Shown here piece after piece: positions 18,657 through 28,474 of a DNA stretch of 64,000 nucleotides. The notes under the pieces are model-generated. The model did no database searches. It saw only the letters and a program-made list of their open reading frames with translations, and was not told the DNA's origin. Position 1 is the stretch's first letter. Every line of letters begins with the position of its first letter. The position numbers were made by a program, and so were the translations under genes. Origin of the DNA: Tenacibaculum pacificus (GTDB lineage: Bacteria > Bacteroidota > Bacteroidia > Flavobacteriales > Flavobacteriaceae); the NCBI RefSeq assembly GCF_027941775.1, contig NZ_CP115917.1:1873001-1937000 (forward strand), written 5' to 3'.

Positions 18657-19891
18657 GCAATTCAAATGTTAAGAATTGAAGATGTAGCAAATAAATTAAA
18701 TGTTTCTCAAAAATCAGTTAGAAGATATATTCATTCTGGAAAATTAAAATCTAACAAAATTGGAGGTGTTCATAGAGTAGAAGAAAGTGAACTAGAGTAT
18801 TTTCTTAAATTATCTGTTTACGAAAATGGAAAAGAAAAAGAAAAAGAACTCACTCGCCCAAAATCTACAAAAACTGATTTGATAAATTGGATGGATATTT
18901 CAGAAGAATGGGATAATCCTAAAAAAAATAAATATACTTCAGCAGATTTATTTTGTGGTGCTGGAGGAATGGCTAAAGGTTTTGAAATGGCTGGGTTTAA
19001 TCAAGTATGTGGTTTAGATTGGTTTAAAGAAGCTGGTATGACTTATAGGCACAATTTTAAACACCCATTAATTGAAGGAGATATTACAAATAGAGAAATA
19101 AAAGATAAATTTATAAACACTGTAAGAAAACAACTTAAAGGTAAACCTTTAACTGTTCTTTCTGGTGGTTTCCCTTGTCAAGGTTTTAGTATGTCTGGAA
19201 GTAGAATTGTTGAAGATGAAAGAAATTCTCTTTACAAAGATATGCTTGAAATAATTGAAGAATTACAACCAGAATTTATTGTTGCTGAAAATGTTAAAGG
19301 TTTGCGTTCAATGCTTAAAGGAAAAGTTGAGGATAAAATAAAAATTGACATTAAAAAACTTGGTTATGATGTAAATGTTACTGTACTGAATTCAGCAGAT
19401 TATTATGTTCCGCAAAAAAGAGAACGAGTAATTTTTATTGCAAATAGAATTGGAAAAAAAACCATCACCCTTCTCCTCTACTTGAATCAGGTTCTTATAT
19501 TACAACAAAAGAAGCTATAGAAGATTTAATCAAACTTAAAGACAAAAAGGAATTTAATCATATAAGAACTAAACATAGTGATGATATGAAAGCAAGATTA
19601 GCTTTAGTTCCTGAAGGAAAAAGTTTATATGATAATTATTCTGATTCTTGGAAGAAATGTCCTTGGAATGAAGCAAGTTGTACAATAAAAGAAAACCATG
19701 GAGGAGTGAATATTCACCCTATTGAACCAAGAGTTATAACTGTGAGAGAAATGGCAAGATTACAATCTTTTCCTGATGATTTTATATTTCAAGGCGCAAA
19801 AGGAAAACAAATGGTACAAATCGGAAATGCAGTTCCTCCGTTTTTAGCGAAAGCAATTGGATTATCAATAAAAAAAACGTTAGAAAAATAA
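18648..19891 (+). CDS. C5-cytosine DNA methyltransferase with N-terminal HTH, frameshifted at A8
   Basis: Residues ~8-50 form an excisionase/MerR-like helix-turn-helix (IEDVANKLNVSQKSVRRYIH). The methylase follows with motif I DLFCGAGG (~100), motif IV GGFPCQGFS with the catalytic Cys (~174), motif VI ENVKG (~214) and motif VIII QKRERVIF (~255). The frame then breaks at an A8 run (19454-19461). Shifting by -1 (one missing A) restores a continuous protein through the target-recognition region to motif IX REMARLQSFPDDF and motif X QIGNAVPP, ending at 19891. As written, the product stops at 19520 without those motifs. With an intact endonuclease beside it this would be lethal, so slippage, phase variation or a sequence error is likely. 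Confidence 0.85.
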
Positions 19892-19899
19892 AAGTCTAC

Positions 19900-20022
19900 A
19901 ACAACGTGTATAATTAATTGCTATTATAAGCATGTTTGGAAAAATAACTACAAACTTTAAAAGTTAGGCTTATTTATTATATTTATTGCTAAAACCACGC
20001 AACTAATTATACACAAACCGTT
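19900..20022 (+). repeat. attC-like site 25 (class V)
   Basis: 123 bp. Left flank TCTACAAC pairs with the cassette start GTTGTA over only 6 bp, the weakest match in the array apart from the IS chimera. Arms GTGTAT/ATACAC. Confidence 0.8.
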
Positions 20023-20393
20023 GCAAGTAATGGCGGAATTTCCTCAGAAACTCCTAATTAGTGATTTATCTTTTCTAGAAATTAATATTGAATAATATTG
20101 CGCTGGAAAAATTGAAAATGACTTCTACTCTATTTTTAGAAAGTTAATCCTAAAAAAGAGAAAAAAACAGAATTGAACTCTGAAAAATGAAGCATGAATA
20201 AATAGGCTGAAATTAATTAAGGCGGAGTTTTAAGCTGAAACGTGAAAAAAGGCAGAATTTAACGCTGAAAATAAATCATGAATAAATAGGCGCAAATTAA
20301 TTAAGGTGGAGTTTTAAGCTGAAACGTGAAAGAAAAAAAAATAAAACGGAAAAATTAAGAAATAAGAAATATAGTTAGAAAATCACTACTTGC
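20023..20393 (+). repeat. non-coding cassette, family C
   Basis: Starts GCAAGTAATGGCGG. The hairpin has one change on the right arm (GAAACTCC). No ORF. Confidence 0.8.
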
Positions 20394-20518
20394 AACACCA
20401 TATATAATTTATTGCTTGTGATTAACTACTTACGAAAATCCTTGGCGGATTTTCTATTCCGTTTTTATTTACTAAATTAGTTGCTCGAAAAACGCAACAA
20501 ACCATATATAAAAACGTT
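20394..20518 (+). repeat. attC-like site 26 (class I')
   Basis: 125 bp. Left flank TACTTGCAAC pairs with GTTGCAAGTA. Confidence 0.88.
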
Positions 20519-21032
20519 GCCAAAAACTCGGAAAAATAAAATGCTGAAAACCAATATTACGGAATAAAAAAGTGGAATTGACATTTTACTTAAATTGAAT
20601 AATTTAGAATTTATTCAAATTTCAGAATATTATAAAGGCTGAAAATAAATATCGCGGAATTTAAAACGTGGAATTAAAGTTTTACTCAAATTGAATCGTT
20701 TAGAAAATATTGAAAATTTGGAGGATTATAAAAACTGAAAATAAATATCGCAGAATTTAAAATGTGGAATTAAAGTTTTACTCAAATTGAATAGTTTAGA
20801 AAATATTGAAAATTTAGAGGATTATAAAAACTGAAAATAAATATCACGGAATGAAAACGAAGAATTGAAATTTCACTTAAATTGAATAATTTAAAAATAT
20901 TGAAAATTTAGAGTTTTATAAAACTGAAAATAAATATTATAGAATTAAAAAATGCTGAATTAAATTTTACTTAAATTCAATAATTTAGAAAATATTTAAA
21001 GTCTATAATTTAAACAAAAAGTCGCATTTGGC
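20519..21032 (+). repeat. non-coding cassette, family A
   Basis: Starts GCCAAAAACTCGG. About five ~97-bp units. The first ~350 bp closely match 61823-62170. No ORF. Confidence 0.8.
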
Positions 21033-21156
21033 AACAACGTATATAATTCATTGCTTAATGATTTTCCTGCGGAAAATCCTCGCAAACGTAGATGTTTGAG
21101 TTTTTTAAACTATATTAGTGCTATGATTTCGCAACGAAATCATATACAAGAACGTT
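21033..21156 (+). repeat. attC-like site 27 (class III)
   Basis: 124 bp. Left flank TTTGGCAAC pairs with GTTGCCAAA. IS copy 1 begins 18 nt downstream. Confidence 0.87.
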
Positions 21157-21225
21157 ATATGCAATTGTAATCAATGTAAAATCCTGAAATAGGTTGACTA
21201 AAATTTAAACACTTTTAGTTAAACT

Positions 21226-21618
21226 ATGGACACAAAGACAAAACTACCCTGCCGAAAAAAGAACTACAATAAAGTAGGTTTTGAACTCAAATTATTCATC
21301 ATTGACCAAATTCATAATGGACGTATTTCTGTTAATTACGCCGCTAAAAAATACGATATTTCTAGAGCTACAATTCAGTACTGGATCAAAAAATATAGTA
21401 CTTTTGAACAAAAAAAATTAAGCATGAGTAAACAAGATGAAATCAAAAAACTCAAAGAGAAAATTGAAGAACTAGAATTTGTAAAAGATTTTCAACAAGA
21501 TATTATCGCTGATATGGAAATCATTACTGGTGTCGATATGTCAAAAAAGTCATTGCCCAAAACATTAGCAGAAGAGATTCAAAAAAAGAAGCAAAACCGT
21601 TTAAAAGAAAATGGTTAA
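21226..21618 (+). CDS. IS3-family transposase OrfA, 130 aa
   Basis: HTH_28/IS3 OrfA type. An N-terminal helix-turn-helix (VNYAAKKYDISRATIQYWIK) recognises the IS ends. A leucine-zipper-like helix follows (IKKLKEKIEELEFVKDF). It ends beyond an A7G slippery run (21581-21588) where ribosomes can shift -1 into OrfB to make the OrfAB transposase; OrfA alone typically regulates. Confidence 0.92.
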   Translation: MDTKTKLPCRKKNYNKVGFELKLFIIDQIHNGRISVNYAAKKYDISRATIQYWIKKYSTFEQKKLSMSKQDEIKKLKEKIEELEFVKDFQQDIIADMEIITGVDMSKKSLPKTLAEEIQKKKQNRLKENG

Positions 21619-22481
21619 TTCAATGTTTTGGGATTAGTAAACAGGCCTTTTACAAACGATTAAAATCTTATCAAATAAAGCAAAATAACGAACTTATATT
21701 AACACAATTAGTCAAACAATGTCGTGATAGAATTGGTCAGAAATTAGGGGCTAAAAAACTATATCATCAATTAAAAATTGATATCGATAAAAAAGGAATA
21801 AAAATAGGGCGAGACAAGTTCTATAATTTCTTAAGAAGCCATAGATTACTAGTACCTAGAACAAAAAACTATCATATTACAACGAATTCTAAACATCATT
21901 TTTATAAGTATAAAAACCTTGTATCAAACAAAATCCCGACAAGAGCGGAACAACTTTGGGTAACAGATATTACCTATATAAAAACAGAAAAAGGTCATAA
22001 TTATTTAGCTTTAGTAACAGATGCATATTCTAAGAAAATAATGGGGTATAAATTAGACACACATATGAGAACATCGCTTTGTATAGATGCACTCAAAATG
22101 GCTATCAAAAATCGAAAATATCCGAATGAAAAACTAATTCATCATTCAGATAGAGGACTACAATATTGCAATCCGACTTATACCCTATTTGCTGAAAAAA
22201 ATGGTTTAATTATGAGTATGACTGAAAAATATGATCCATATGAAAATGCTATCGCTGAAAGAATTAATAGAACTTTAAAATATGAATATGGTTTGAAACT
22301 AACAATTAAAAACACTATTTTAGCAAAGAAAATTACAAAAAGTGCTATTAATATTTATAACAACCTTCGTCCACATTTAAGTCTCGATTTAAATACTCCT
22401 AAGAAGGTTCATATAAATCAAAATATCGAATATAAATCATATCGAAGAAATAAAAAAAATCTGGAATTATTAACCTTATAA
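21582..22481 (+). CDS. IS3-family transposase OrfB (expressed as OrfAB by -1 frameshift)
   Basis: The frame lies -1 relative to OrfA and is open from just upstream of the A7 run, giving ~299 residues counted from 21582. It holds an HTH_21-like region, then an rve integrase core with D129 (TDITYI), D190 (HSDRGLQY) and E226 (NAIAERINRTLK), i.e. a D-60-D-35-E triad. It catalyses copy-out/paste-in transposition. The same ORF is intact in copies 2, 3, 4 and 6. Confidence 0.92.
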   Translation, partial: KKEAKPFKRKWLIQCFGISKQAFYKRLKSYQIKQNNELILTQLVKQCRDRIGQKLGAKKLYHQLKIDIDKKGIKIGRDKFYNFLRSHRLLVPRTKNYHITTNSKHHFYKYKNLVSNKIPTRAEQLWVTDITYIKTEKGHNYLALVTDAYSKKIMGYKLDTHMRTSLCIDALKMAIKNRKYPNEKLIHHSDRGLQYCNPTYTLFAEKNGLIMSMTEKYDPYENAIAERINRTLKYEYGLKLTIKNTILAKKITKSAINIYNNLRPHLSLDLNTPKKVHINQNIEYKSYRRNKKNLELLTL

Positions 22482-22536
22482 ATTCAAAAAAAAAGGTCAA
22501 CCTATTTCAGGACAATACACAAAAACTCAACTTCAC

Positions 22537-23727
22537 ATGTATAATCTAAAAGAAAGTAGACTTTCTGAATTGAACATTGATTATTTACTATCAAATCATG
22601 ATATTAAAATAAAAAATGAGCCTTCTATAAGATTTTCAGGAGAGTCAGATGAGCAGTCTTCGCATAGAACTAAAGTTTCAATTGATGTGATTTTCAATAT
22701 TAATAATAATAGATTAGATTTTGATTTAAATGAAAATTTAATCAGATTAGTACTTGAAAAAAATAATGCGACTGAATTTTATCAAACTAGACTCAATATC
22801 TCTATAAATGCTACAGACTCTGTTTTAAGAAATATAACATTTACTGAAAATTGGAATGATAACTCTAAAGAGCCTCATAAAGGAATATTTCTTACTACTG
22901 ATTTCAAGTTATCAAATTGCAGATTAAATTCATTAAAAATATCTAACAATAGGAATTCAAATAACTTTTATTTAAACAACTTAAAATGTGAGGATTTAAT
23001 AATTGAAAAAAATCGTGGGAAATATTTTAAAGCAAAAGGTTTTAAGGTTAAAAAATTACAACTAACGCCCTTTGAAAACACACCTGTTTTGGACAATTTC
23101 AAACTAAATTCCTTGATATTATCTGAAAACATAGTCGATATTGAATTGATAACAGGAACAATTAATGACAAAATTGAAACTCTACCTGAAAGTTACAATC
23201 ATAACAACGAAAAAACTTTATTTAAAATTTATTTTGTCAATTTAAAGAATGCTACAGAAACAAATATAGAATTGATTAGGTCAATTAAAAAGCAACTTGA
23301 AAAAGTTGGAAATAACTACGACTATTTAAACGCATTAGCTTGTGAATACAAAATAACAAAGAAGGAAATAAAAATATGGAAAAATCCATTTGATTACCTT
23401 CAGTTATTTTTAAACGAAAAATCTAACAATTTTGGTACTAGTTGGAGTAGAGCAATACTATTCACTTTTATAGTAAATCTAATAGGAACATCAGCTTTAT
23501 TATACTCTATCAAAACAAGTTCCTGTTCGGGAATTTTAAATTTCGATTTAAATGCTAAAATAAAATTAATTTTCTTTAATAATTTCTCCCCCATTTATAA
23601 TAATAAATTAATTGAACAATTAAATTCGACCTCCTTGGCCTCATATATCATAGTATTTTTAACTAAAATTTTTATTTTCTATGGTATTTATCAAACTGTT
23701 TTTGCTTTTAGGAAATATAGAAATTAG
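22537..23727 (+). CDS. membrane-anchored protein with beta-solenoid-like N-terminus, 396 aa
   Basis: Cargo gene of the cassette hit by IS copy 1. Residues ~95-200 have a periodic pattern (SNCRLNSLKISNNRNSNNFY, NNLKCEDLIIEKN) like a short pentapeptide or parallel beta-helix. A linker contains helices (EKVGNNYDYLNALACEYKI), then NNFGTSWSRAILFTFIVNLI begins the first of two membrane segments (~308-328 and ~370-388). Family not recognised. The IS now separates it from the attC-proximal leader by 1.35 kb but leaves the coding region whole. Confidence 0.75.
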   Translation: MYNLKESRLSELNIDYLLSNHDIKIKNEPSIRFSGESDEQSSHRTKVSIDVIFNINNNRLDFDLNENLIRLVLEKNNATEFYQTRLNISINATDSVLRNITFTENWNDNSKEPHKGIFLTTDFKLSNCRLNSLKISNNRNSNNFYLNNLKCEDLIIEKNRGKYFKAKGFKVKKLQLTPFENTPVLDNFKLNSLILSENIVDIELITGTINDKIETLPESYNHNNEKTLFKIYFVNLKNATETNIELIRSIKKQLEKVGNNYDYLNALACEYKITKKEIKIWKNPFDYLQLFLNEKSNNFGTSWSRAILFTFIVNLIGTSALLYSIKTSSCSGILNFDLNAKIKLIFFNNFSPIYNNKLIEQLNSTSLASYIIVFLTKIFIFYGIYQTVFAFRKYRN

Positions 23728-23767
23728 AAATTTATTGGTTTAATAAAACTTGAGGAAAACTGCATAT

Positions 23768-23950
23768 AACAAAGTATAAAAATAATAAGGGTTAAGTGCC
23801 AAACCCAAAACTGGCGCATATTAACAAAGTTCGCCAAATTTACAATTTGACGGTTAAAAGAAAAATAACGGTAAAATTGTAAATTTGGCTAAGTGCTAAA
23901 CAGAAAAGTAAGTGCGTTTTTAATCACTTACTATTCTTATACTAACCGTT
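23768..23950 (+). repeat. attC-like site 28 (class V, long form)
   Basis: 183 bp. Left flank TGCATATAAC, a perfect complement of the cassette start GTTATATGCA. Extra length comes from a nested inner palindrome: GCCAAATTTACAATTT near 23832 with AAATTGTAAATTTGGC near 23874. Confidence 0.85.
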
Positions 23951-23968
23951 GGCATTCATTAACAAGAA

Positions 23969-24823
23969 ATGAGAATATTATTTAGAATTTTATTAATATC
24001 ACTAATATTTGGTTGTAAAAACCGAACTTATATTTCTGACTCAAATGAAACAATTGACACGTTAAAATACTCTTATAAAGGTTTCAATAATGGTGGAAGT
24101 CTTTATTTGATGAATAACGGAAATTTTATTCACACAAAATTTATTTATGGTTGTACAGGAGGAGGAGAAATCAAACAAATTTTTGGAGAATATAAGAGAG
24201 AAAAATCAGACTTAATCCTTAATGAAAAGAGAATTGAACTTGAAAAACTTTCAATAGGTTTTAACGAAAAGAGCGAAATTTTAAAACTTAATTTTGTGCC
24301 AGATTCATTAAAACTAAATAATAAATTTAAAATCATTAATTGGAATAATTTTGAATATCTATTATCTGAAAATATTACTGAAGGTTGGAGTTTAAGAGAA
24401 TTAAATGATTTTAATAGATTTTCCGATAATTATAATTCAGGCTATGAACCAGAGAATAGTGGAATGTATTTGAGAATGAAAGTTGATAGTATAAATACTA
24501 ACAAAAAACTGAATTTAAATCAGATTCCCATAAAATGGAGAAATTTATTTCTACAAGAACCAATAAAAACTAAAATAGTTGGATTTAGAAAAAAAACAGA
24601 AATTATTGACAACGAAGATTACATATATTGGTTAGTTAAAATTGATAAGGGAGAAAATCAAAATATCCGAAAATTTTTAGATTTTAAAAGAAAAAATGAA
24701 TATAATATTTTTACAATTGATTCAGTTTTAAGTAATAAAAGTTATATAAAAATATACGACCACACTTTTCAAGATAAAATGGATTTAAAAGTTGGAGAAG
24801 AATTAAGAACAAAATGGAATTAA
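23969..24823 (+). CDS. lipoprotein, 284 aa
   Basis: ATG 18 nt after the site. Signal peptide MRILFRILLISLIFGC with the lipobox Cys at residue 16, then KNRT. An export and outer-membrane anchor is likely. The body alternates strands and contains a glycine patch (FIYGCTGGGEIKQIFGEY). Function unknown. Confidence 0.75.
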   Translation: MRILFRILLISLIFGCKNRTYISDSNETIDTLKYSYKGFNNGGSLYLMNNGNFIHTKFIYGCTGGGEIKQIFGEYKREKSDLILNEKRIELEKLSIGFNEKSEILKLNFVPDSLKLNNKFKIINWNNFEYLLSENITEGWSLRELNDFNRFSDNYNSGYEPENSGMYLRMKVDSINTNKKLNLNQIPIKWRNLFLQEPIKTKIVGFRKKTEIIDNEDYIYWLVKIDKGENQNIRKFLDFKRKNEYNIFTIDSVLSNKSYIKIYDHTFQDKMDLKVGEELRTKWN

Positions 24824-24833
24824 ACGAAATGCC

Positions 24834-24957
24834 AACACCGTGTATAATTAATTGCTAGTACTCGCCTACTTACGAAAATCCTTGCGGATTTTCTATTCGG
24901 TAAATATTTGCTACTTTAGTGCAGAATCTACGCAACTAATCATAACACAAACACGTT
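24834..24957 (+). repeat. attC-like site 29 (class I variant)
   Basis: 124 bp. Left flank AATGCCAAC pairs with the cassette start GTTGGCATT. Arms GTGTATAATTAATTGC with GCAACTAATCATAACAC. Confidence 0.88.
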
Positions 24958-25007
24958 ACAACCAATTTATCACAAAAACGGGGAGAAATAAGAAAAGAAT
25001 ATAATTA

Positions 25008-25499
25008 ATGAATAATTCTACTTTATTAAAAAAATTAGACTCAGAATTACAATCAAATAATCAAAACCTAGAAAACTTAGTCGAGTTGATTTTTAAACTT
25101 CAAGAACAAGGAGAAAATAAATTTGAATATCAAAGATTATATATTTTAATGATTGATTTTATTAATAATAATATTGAATGTAAATCCAAAATTGAAATAA
25201 AAAACGACATTCTTGACTTAATACTTGATATTTTTTGGCATCAAGAAAATGGATTAAAAAAACTGAATAAAAAAGAGCAAATAGAATTTAATAAAGCCTT
25301 AATAAAAGTATCTAAGTATGATTACCGGGAAAGTGAATACTCAGAAAGACTATTTTATTCAATTTCAAAATCAATGGACTTAATAAAATATCAGAAAGAA
25401 TATGGAGATTCAGAGAAATTGATTAACTTATATTTAAACCATTTTAATCTTGTAATTAAAGAAAGAGCAAAAGAATATTCAGAAAAAAACTGGTTGTAA
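25008..25499 (+). CDS. hypothetical all-helical protein, 163 aa
   Basis: ATG 50 nt after the site with GGGGAG upstream, a possible ribosome site. Soluble, helical, leucine/lysine/glutamate rich, with no motif I recognise. The TAA stop (25497-25499) overlaps the AAC opening the next site. Confidence 0.7.
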   Translation: MNNSTLLKKLDSELQSNNQNLENLVELIFKLQEQGENKFEYQRLYILMIDFINNNIECKSKIEIKNDILDLILDIFWHQENGLKKLNKKEQIEFNKALIKVSKYDYRESEYSERLFYSISKSMDLIKYQKEYGDSEKLINLYLNHFNLVIKERAKEYSEKNWL

Positions 25500-25622
25500 C
25501 ACCATATATAATTTATTGCTAGTGCTTAACTACTTACGAAAATCCTTAGGGGATTTTCTATTCCGTTTTTATTTACTAAATTAGTTGCGCGAAATACACA
25601 ACAAACCATATATAAAAACGTT
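25498..25622 (+). repeat. attC-like site 30 (class I)
   Basis: 125 bp. Left flank TGGTTGTAAC, a perfect complement of the cassette start GTTACAACCA. Confidence 0.9.
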
Positions 25623-26182
25623 GTAAAAAACTCAAAAATTTCGGTAGAATTTAAAATTTAAGAAAATATTTGAAATTTCCTTAAATATGAAAAACAATCT
25701 GGCGGATTTTTTAAAATATGAATTAAAGTTTTTAGAAAAATTGAATAATCTCATTTCTAATCAAAATTCAGAATTGCCCAAAATATAGATAAATAAATAT
25801 GGCAGAATTGAAAACGTGGAATTGAAGTTTTCTTCAAATTGAATAATTTAGAGAACATTGAAAATTTAGAATTCCCTAAAATATGGAGAAATAAATATAG
25901 CGGAATTAAAAACGTGGAATTGAAGTTTTCTTCAAATTTAATAATTTAGAAAATATTGAAAATTTAGAATTTCCTGAAATATGGAGAAATAAATATGGCG
26001 GAATTAAAAACGTGGAATTGAAGTTTTCTTCAAATTTAATAATTTAGAAAATATTGAAAATTTAGAGTTTTATAAAAACTGAAAATAAATATGGCGGAAT
26101 TTAAAATGCAGAATTAAAGTTTTACTCAAAAAAAGTAATTTAGAAAAAAAAAAGAATATTTAAACAAAAAATCGCATTTTAC
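25623..26182 (+). repeat. non-coding cassette, family A (GTAAAAA subtype)
   Basis: Starts GTAAAAAACTCAAAAATTTC. About five units of ~100 bp with GGCGGAATTAAAAACGTGG. No ORF. Confidence 0.78.
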
Positions 26183-26306
26183 AACAACGTGCATAGTTCA
26201 TTGCTTGTTGATTTTCTTGCAGAAAATCCTCGCGCACGTTGAAGTTTGAGGTTTTTAAACTATATTAGTGCTATAATTCCGCAACGAAACCATGCACAAA
26301 AACGTT
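26183..26306 (+). repeat. attC-like site 31 (class II)
   Basis: 124 bp. Left flank TTTTACAAC pairs with GTTGTAAAA. Confidence 0.87.
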
Positions 26307-26326
26307 AGCAATAATTAAACCCAAAA

Positions 26327-26979
26327 ATGAGAAAAAATATGTTTGAAAAATTTGAAAATATAAAATCTGTACTTTATAAAATTGTATTTATGATTTTATT
26401 TTTTGTTCTTGCAAAATCTTGCGTTTCAGATTATGTTAGTGGAGGCGATAAAAATCATATAGCTGAATTACAACAAATGATTGATGAAAATACTAATATC
26501 GTTGCTAATTTATCGAATGAATATACTGAAACCAGAATAGCTAAAGTTGTTAAATTATATAAATTTGATTACTCATTTGACTTAAATGGAGAATCTTATA
26601 ATGGGAAAATCACATTAAATGAAATTCCAAACGCCAATAAACTTAAAATATATTATTTAAAAGAAAATCCAAATACCATTTCTGCTGACCCTTTCGATGA
26701 TTTAAAAAGTGAAAATGAAAAAGGAAAATCAATTTCAGATTTATTAGTTGGAATTTTGTGGGGTATTTTATCTATTATAACATTAATCTCTTTAATTACT
26801 AGCTTTAGTAAGAAAAAAACACCTGAAACACATAAAGAAAAAAAGAAAATAGTAAGAAAAAAAATAAAATAATTGAATCTCAAAAAGAAGTTACTGAAGA
26901 GGAAAAGAAAAAAATAGAACTTGAAAAAGAAAGAATACGAAAAGAAAAAGAAGACCCTAGTAGGTTTATGCCTAAATAA
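26327..26979 (+). CDS. two-TM membrane protein, frameshift at A8 near the C-terminus
   Basis: The frame from ATG 26327 (or 26339) has a membrane segment at ~18-32 (KIVFMILFFVLAKSC), an extracytoplasmic domain with a helix and a beta module (KFDYSFDLNGESYNGKITLN), and a second membrane segment at ~137-160. It stops at 26872 just after an A8 run (26857-26864). Reading -1 from that run continues about 37 residues more, ending DPSRFMPK at 26979, a charged cytoplasmic tail (EEEKKKIELEKERIRKEKED). The longer frame ends at the usual distance from the site, so it is probably the original. Confidence 0.65.
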
Positions 26980-26987
26980 CTATTGCT

Positions 26988-27112
26988 AACAACGTATATA
27001 ATTTATTGCTAAGACTCCCCTATTTACGAAAATCCTTAGGGGATTTTCTATTCCGCTTTTATTTACTAAATTAGTTGCTCGAAATACGCAACAAATAATA
27101 TACAAAAACGTT
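26988..27112 (+). repeat. attC-like site 32 (class I)
   Basis: 125 bp. Left flank TATTGCTAAC, a perfect complement of the cassette start GTTAGCAATA. IS copy 2 begins 18 nt downstream. Confidence 0.9.
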
Positions 27113-27181
27113 AGCACCAATTTGAAAATGTGTAAAATCCTGAAATAGGTTGACTAAAATTTAAACACTTTTAGTTAAACT

Positions 27182-27574
27182 ATGGACACAAAGACAAAAC
27201 TACCCTGCCGAAAAAAGAACTACAATAAAGTAGGTTTTGAACTCAAATTATTCATCATTGACCAAATTCATAATGGACGTATTTCTGTTAATTACGCCGC
27301 TAAAAAATACGATATTTCTAGAGCTACAATTCAGTACTGGATCAAAAAATATAGTACTTTTGAACAAAAAAAATTAGGCGTGAGTAAACAAGATGAAATC
27401 AAAAAACTCAAAGAGAAAATTGAAGAACTAGAATTTGTAAAAGATTTTCAACAAGATATTATCGCTGATATGGAAATCATTACTGGTGTCGATATGTCAA
27501 AAAAGTCATTGCCCAAAACATTAGCAGAAGAGATTCAAAAAAAGAAGCAAAACCGTTTAAAAGAAAATGGTTAA
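27182..27574 (+). CDS. IS3-family transposase OrfA (copy 2)
   Basis: 130 aa, as in copy 1 except GV instead of SM at the two codons before SKQDE. Confidence 0.92.
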   Translation: MDTKTKLPCRKKNYNKVGFELKLFIIDQIHNGRISVNYAAKKYDISRATIQYWIKKYSTFEQKKLGVSKQDEIKKLKEKIEELEFVKDFQQDIIADMEIITGVDMSKKSLPKTLAEEIQKKKQNRLKENG

Positions 27575-28437
27575 TTCAATGTTTTGGGATTAGTAAACAG
27601 GCCTTTTACAAACGATTAAAATCTTATCAAATAAAGCAAAATAACGAACTTATATTAACACAATTAGTCAAACAATGTCGTGATAGAATTGGTCAGAAAT
27701 TAGGGGCTAAAAAACTATATCATCAATTAAAAATTGATATCGATAAAAAAGGAATAAAAATAGGGCGAGACAAGTTCTATAATTTCTTAAGAAGCCATAG
27801 ATTACTAGTACCTAGAACAAAAAACTATCATATTACAACGAATTCTAAACATCATTTTTATAAGTATAAAAACCTTGTATCAAACAAAATCCCGACAAGA
27901 GCGGAACAACTTTGGGTAACAGATATTACCTATATAAAAACAGAAAAAGGTCATAATTATTTAGCTTTAGTAACAGATGCATATTCTAAGAAAATAATGG
28001 GGTATAAATTAGACACACATATGAGAACATCGCTTTGTATAGATGCACTCAAAATGGCTATCAAAAATCGAAAATATCCGAATGAAAAACTAATTCATCA
28101 TTCAGATAGAGGACTACAATATTGCAATCCGACTTATACCCTATTTGCTGAAAAAAATGGTTTAATTATGAGTATGACTGAAAAATATGATCCATATGAA
28201 AATGCTATCGCTGAAAGAATTAATAGAACTTTAAAATATGAATATGGTTTGAAACTAACAATTAAAAACACTATTTTAGCAAAGAAAATTACAAAAAGTG
28301 CTATTAATATTTATAACAACCTTCGTCCACATTTAAGTCTCGATTTAAATACTCCTAAGAAGGTTCATATAAATCAAAATATCGAATATAAATCATATCG
28401 AAGAAATAAAAAAAATCTGGAATTATTAACCTTATAA
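27538..28437 (+). CDS. IS3-family transposase OrfB (copy 2)
   Basis: Intact DDE frame, -1 relative to OrfA from the A7 run at 27537. Confidence 0.92.
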   Translation, partial: KKEAKPFKRKWLIQCFGISKQAFYKRLKSYQIKQNNELILTQLVKQCRDRIGQKLGAKKLYHQLKIDIDKKGIKIGRDKFYNFLRSHRLLVPRTKNYHITTNSKHHFYKYKNLVSNKIPTRAEQLWVTDITYIKTEKGHNYLALVTDAYSKKIMGYKLDTHMRTSLCIDALKMAIKNRKYPNEKLIHHSDRGLQYCNPTYTLFAEKNGLIMSMTEKYDPYENAIAERINRTLKYEYGLKLTIKNTILAKKITKSAINIYNNLRPHLSLDLNTPKKVHINQNIEYKSYRRNKKNLELLTL

Positions 28438-28474
28438 ATTCAAAAAAAAGGTCAACCTATTTCAGGACAATACA

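Larger units (their letters stand above)
21175..22519 (+). mobile_element. IS3-family element, copy 1
   Basis: 1345 bp. Terminal inverted repeats at 21175-21198 and 22496-22519 match at 21 of 24 positions (TGTAAAATCCTGAAATAGG against TGTATTGTCCTGAAATAGG). It has a 3-bp target duplication CAA (21172-21174, 22520-22522), OrfA and OrfB in -1 register, and a DDE transposase. It sits exactly 18 nt after the GTT of site 27 and points along the array. Its host cassette is intact around it: start GTTATATGCA, end TGCATATAAC. Confidence 0.95.
27131..28474 (+). mobile_element. IS3-family element, copy 2
   Basis: 1344 bp, 18 nt after site 32. The target duplication is ATG (27128-27130 and 28475-28477), the start codon of the cassette gene, so the gene survives with its ATG abutting the right end of the element. 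Cassette ends still match (GTTAGCACCA/TGGTGCTAAC). Confidence 0.95.
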
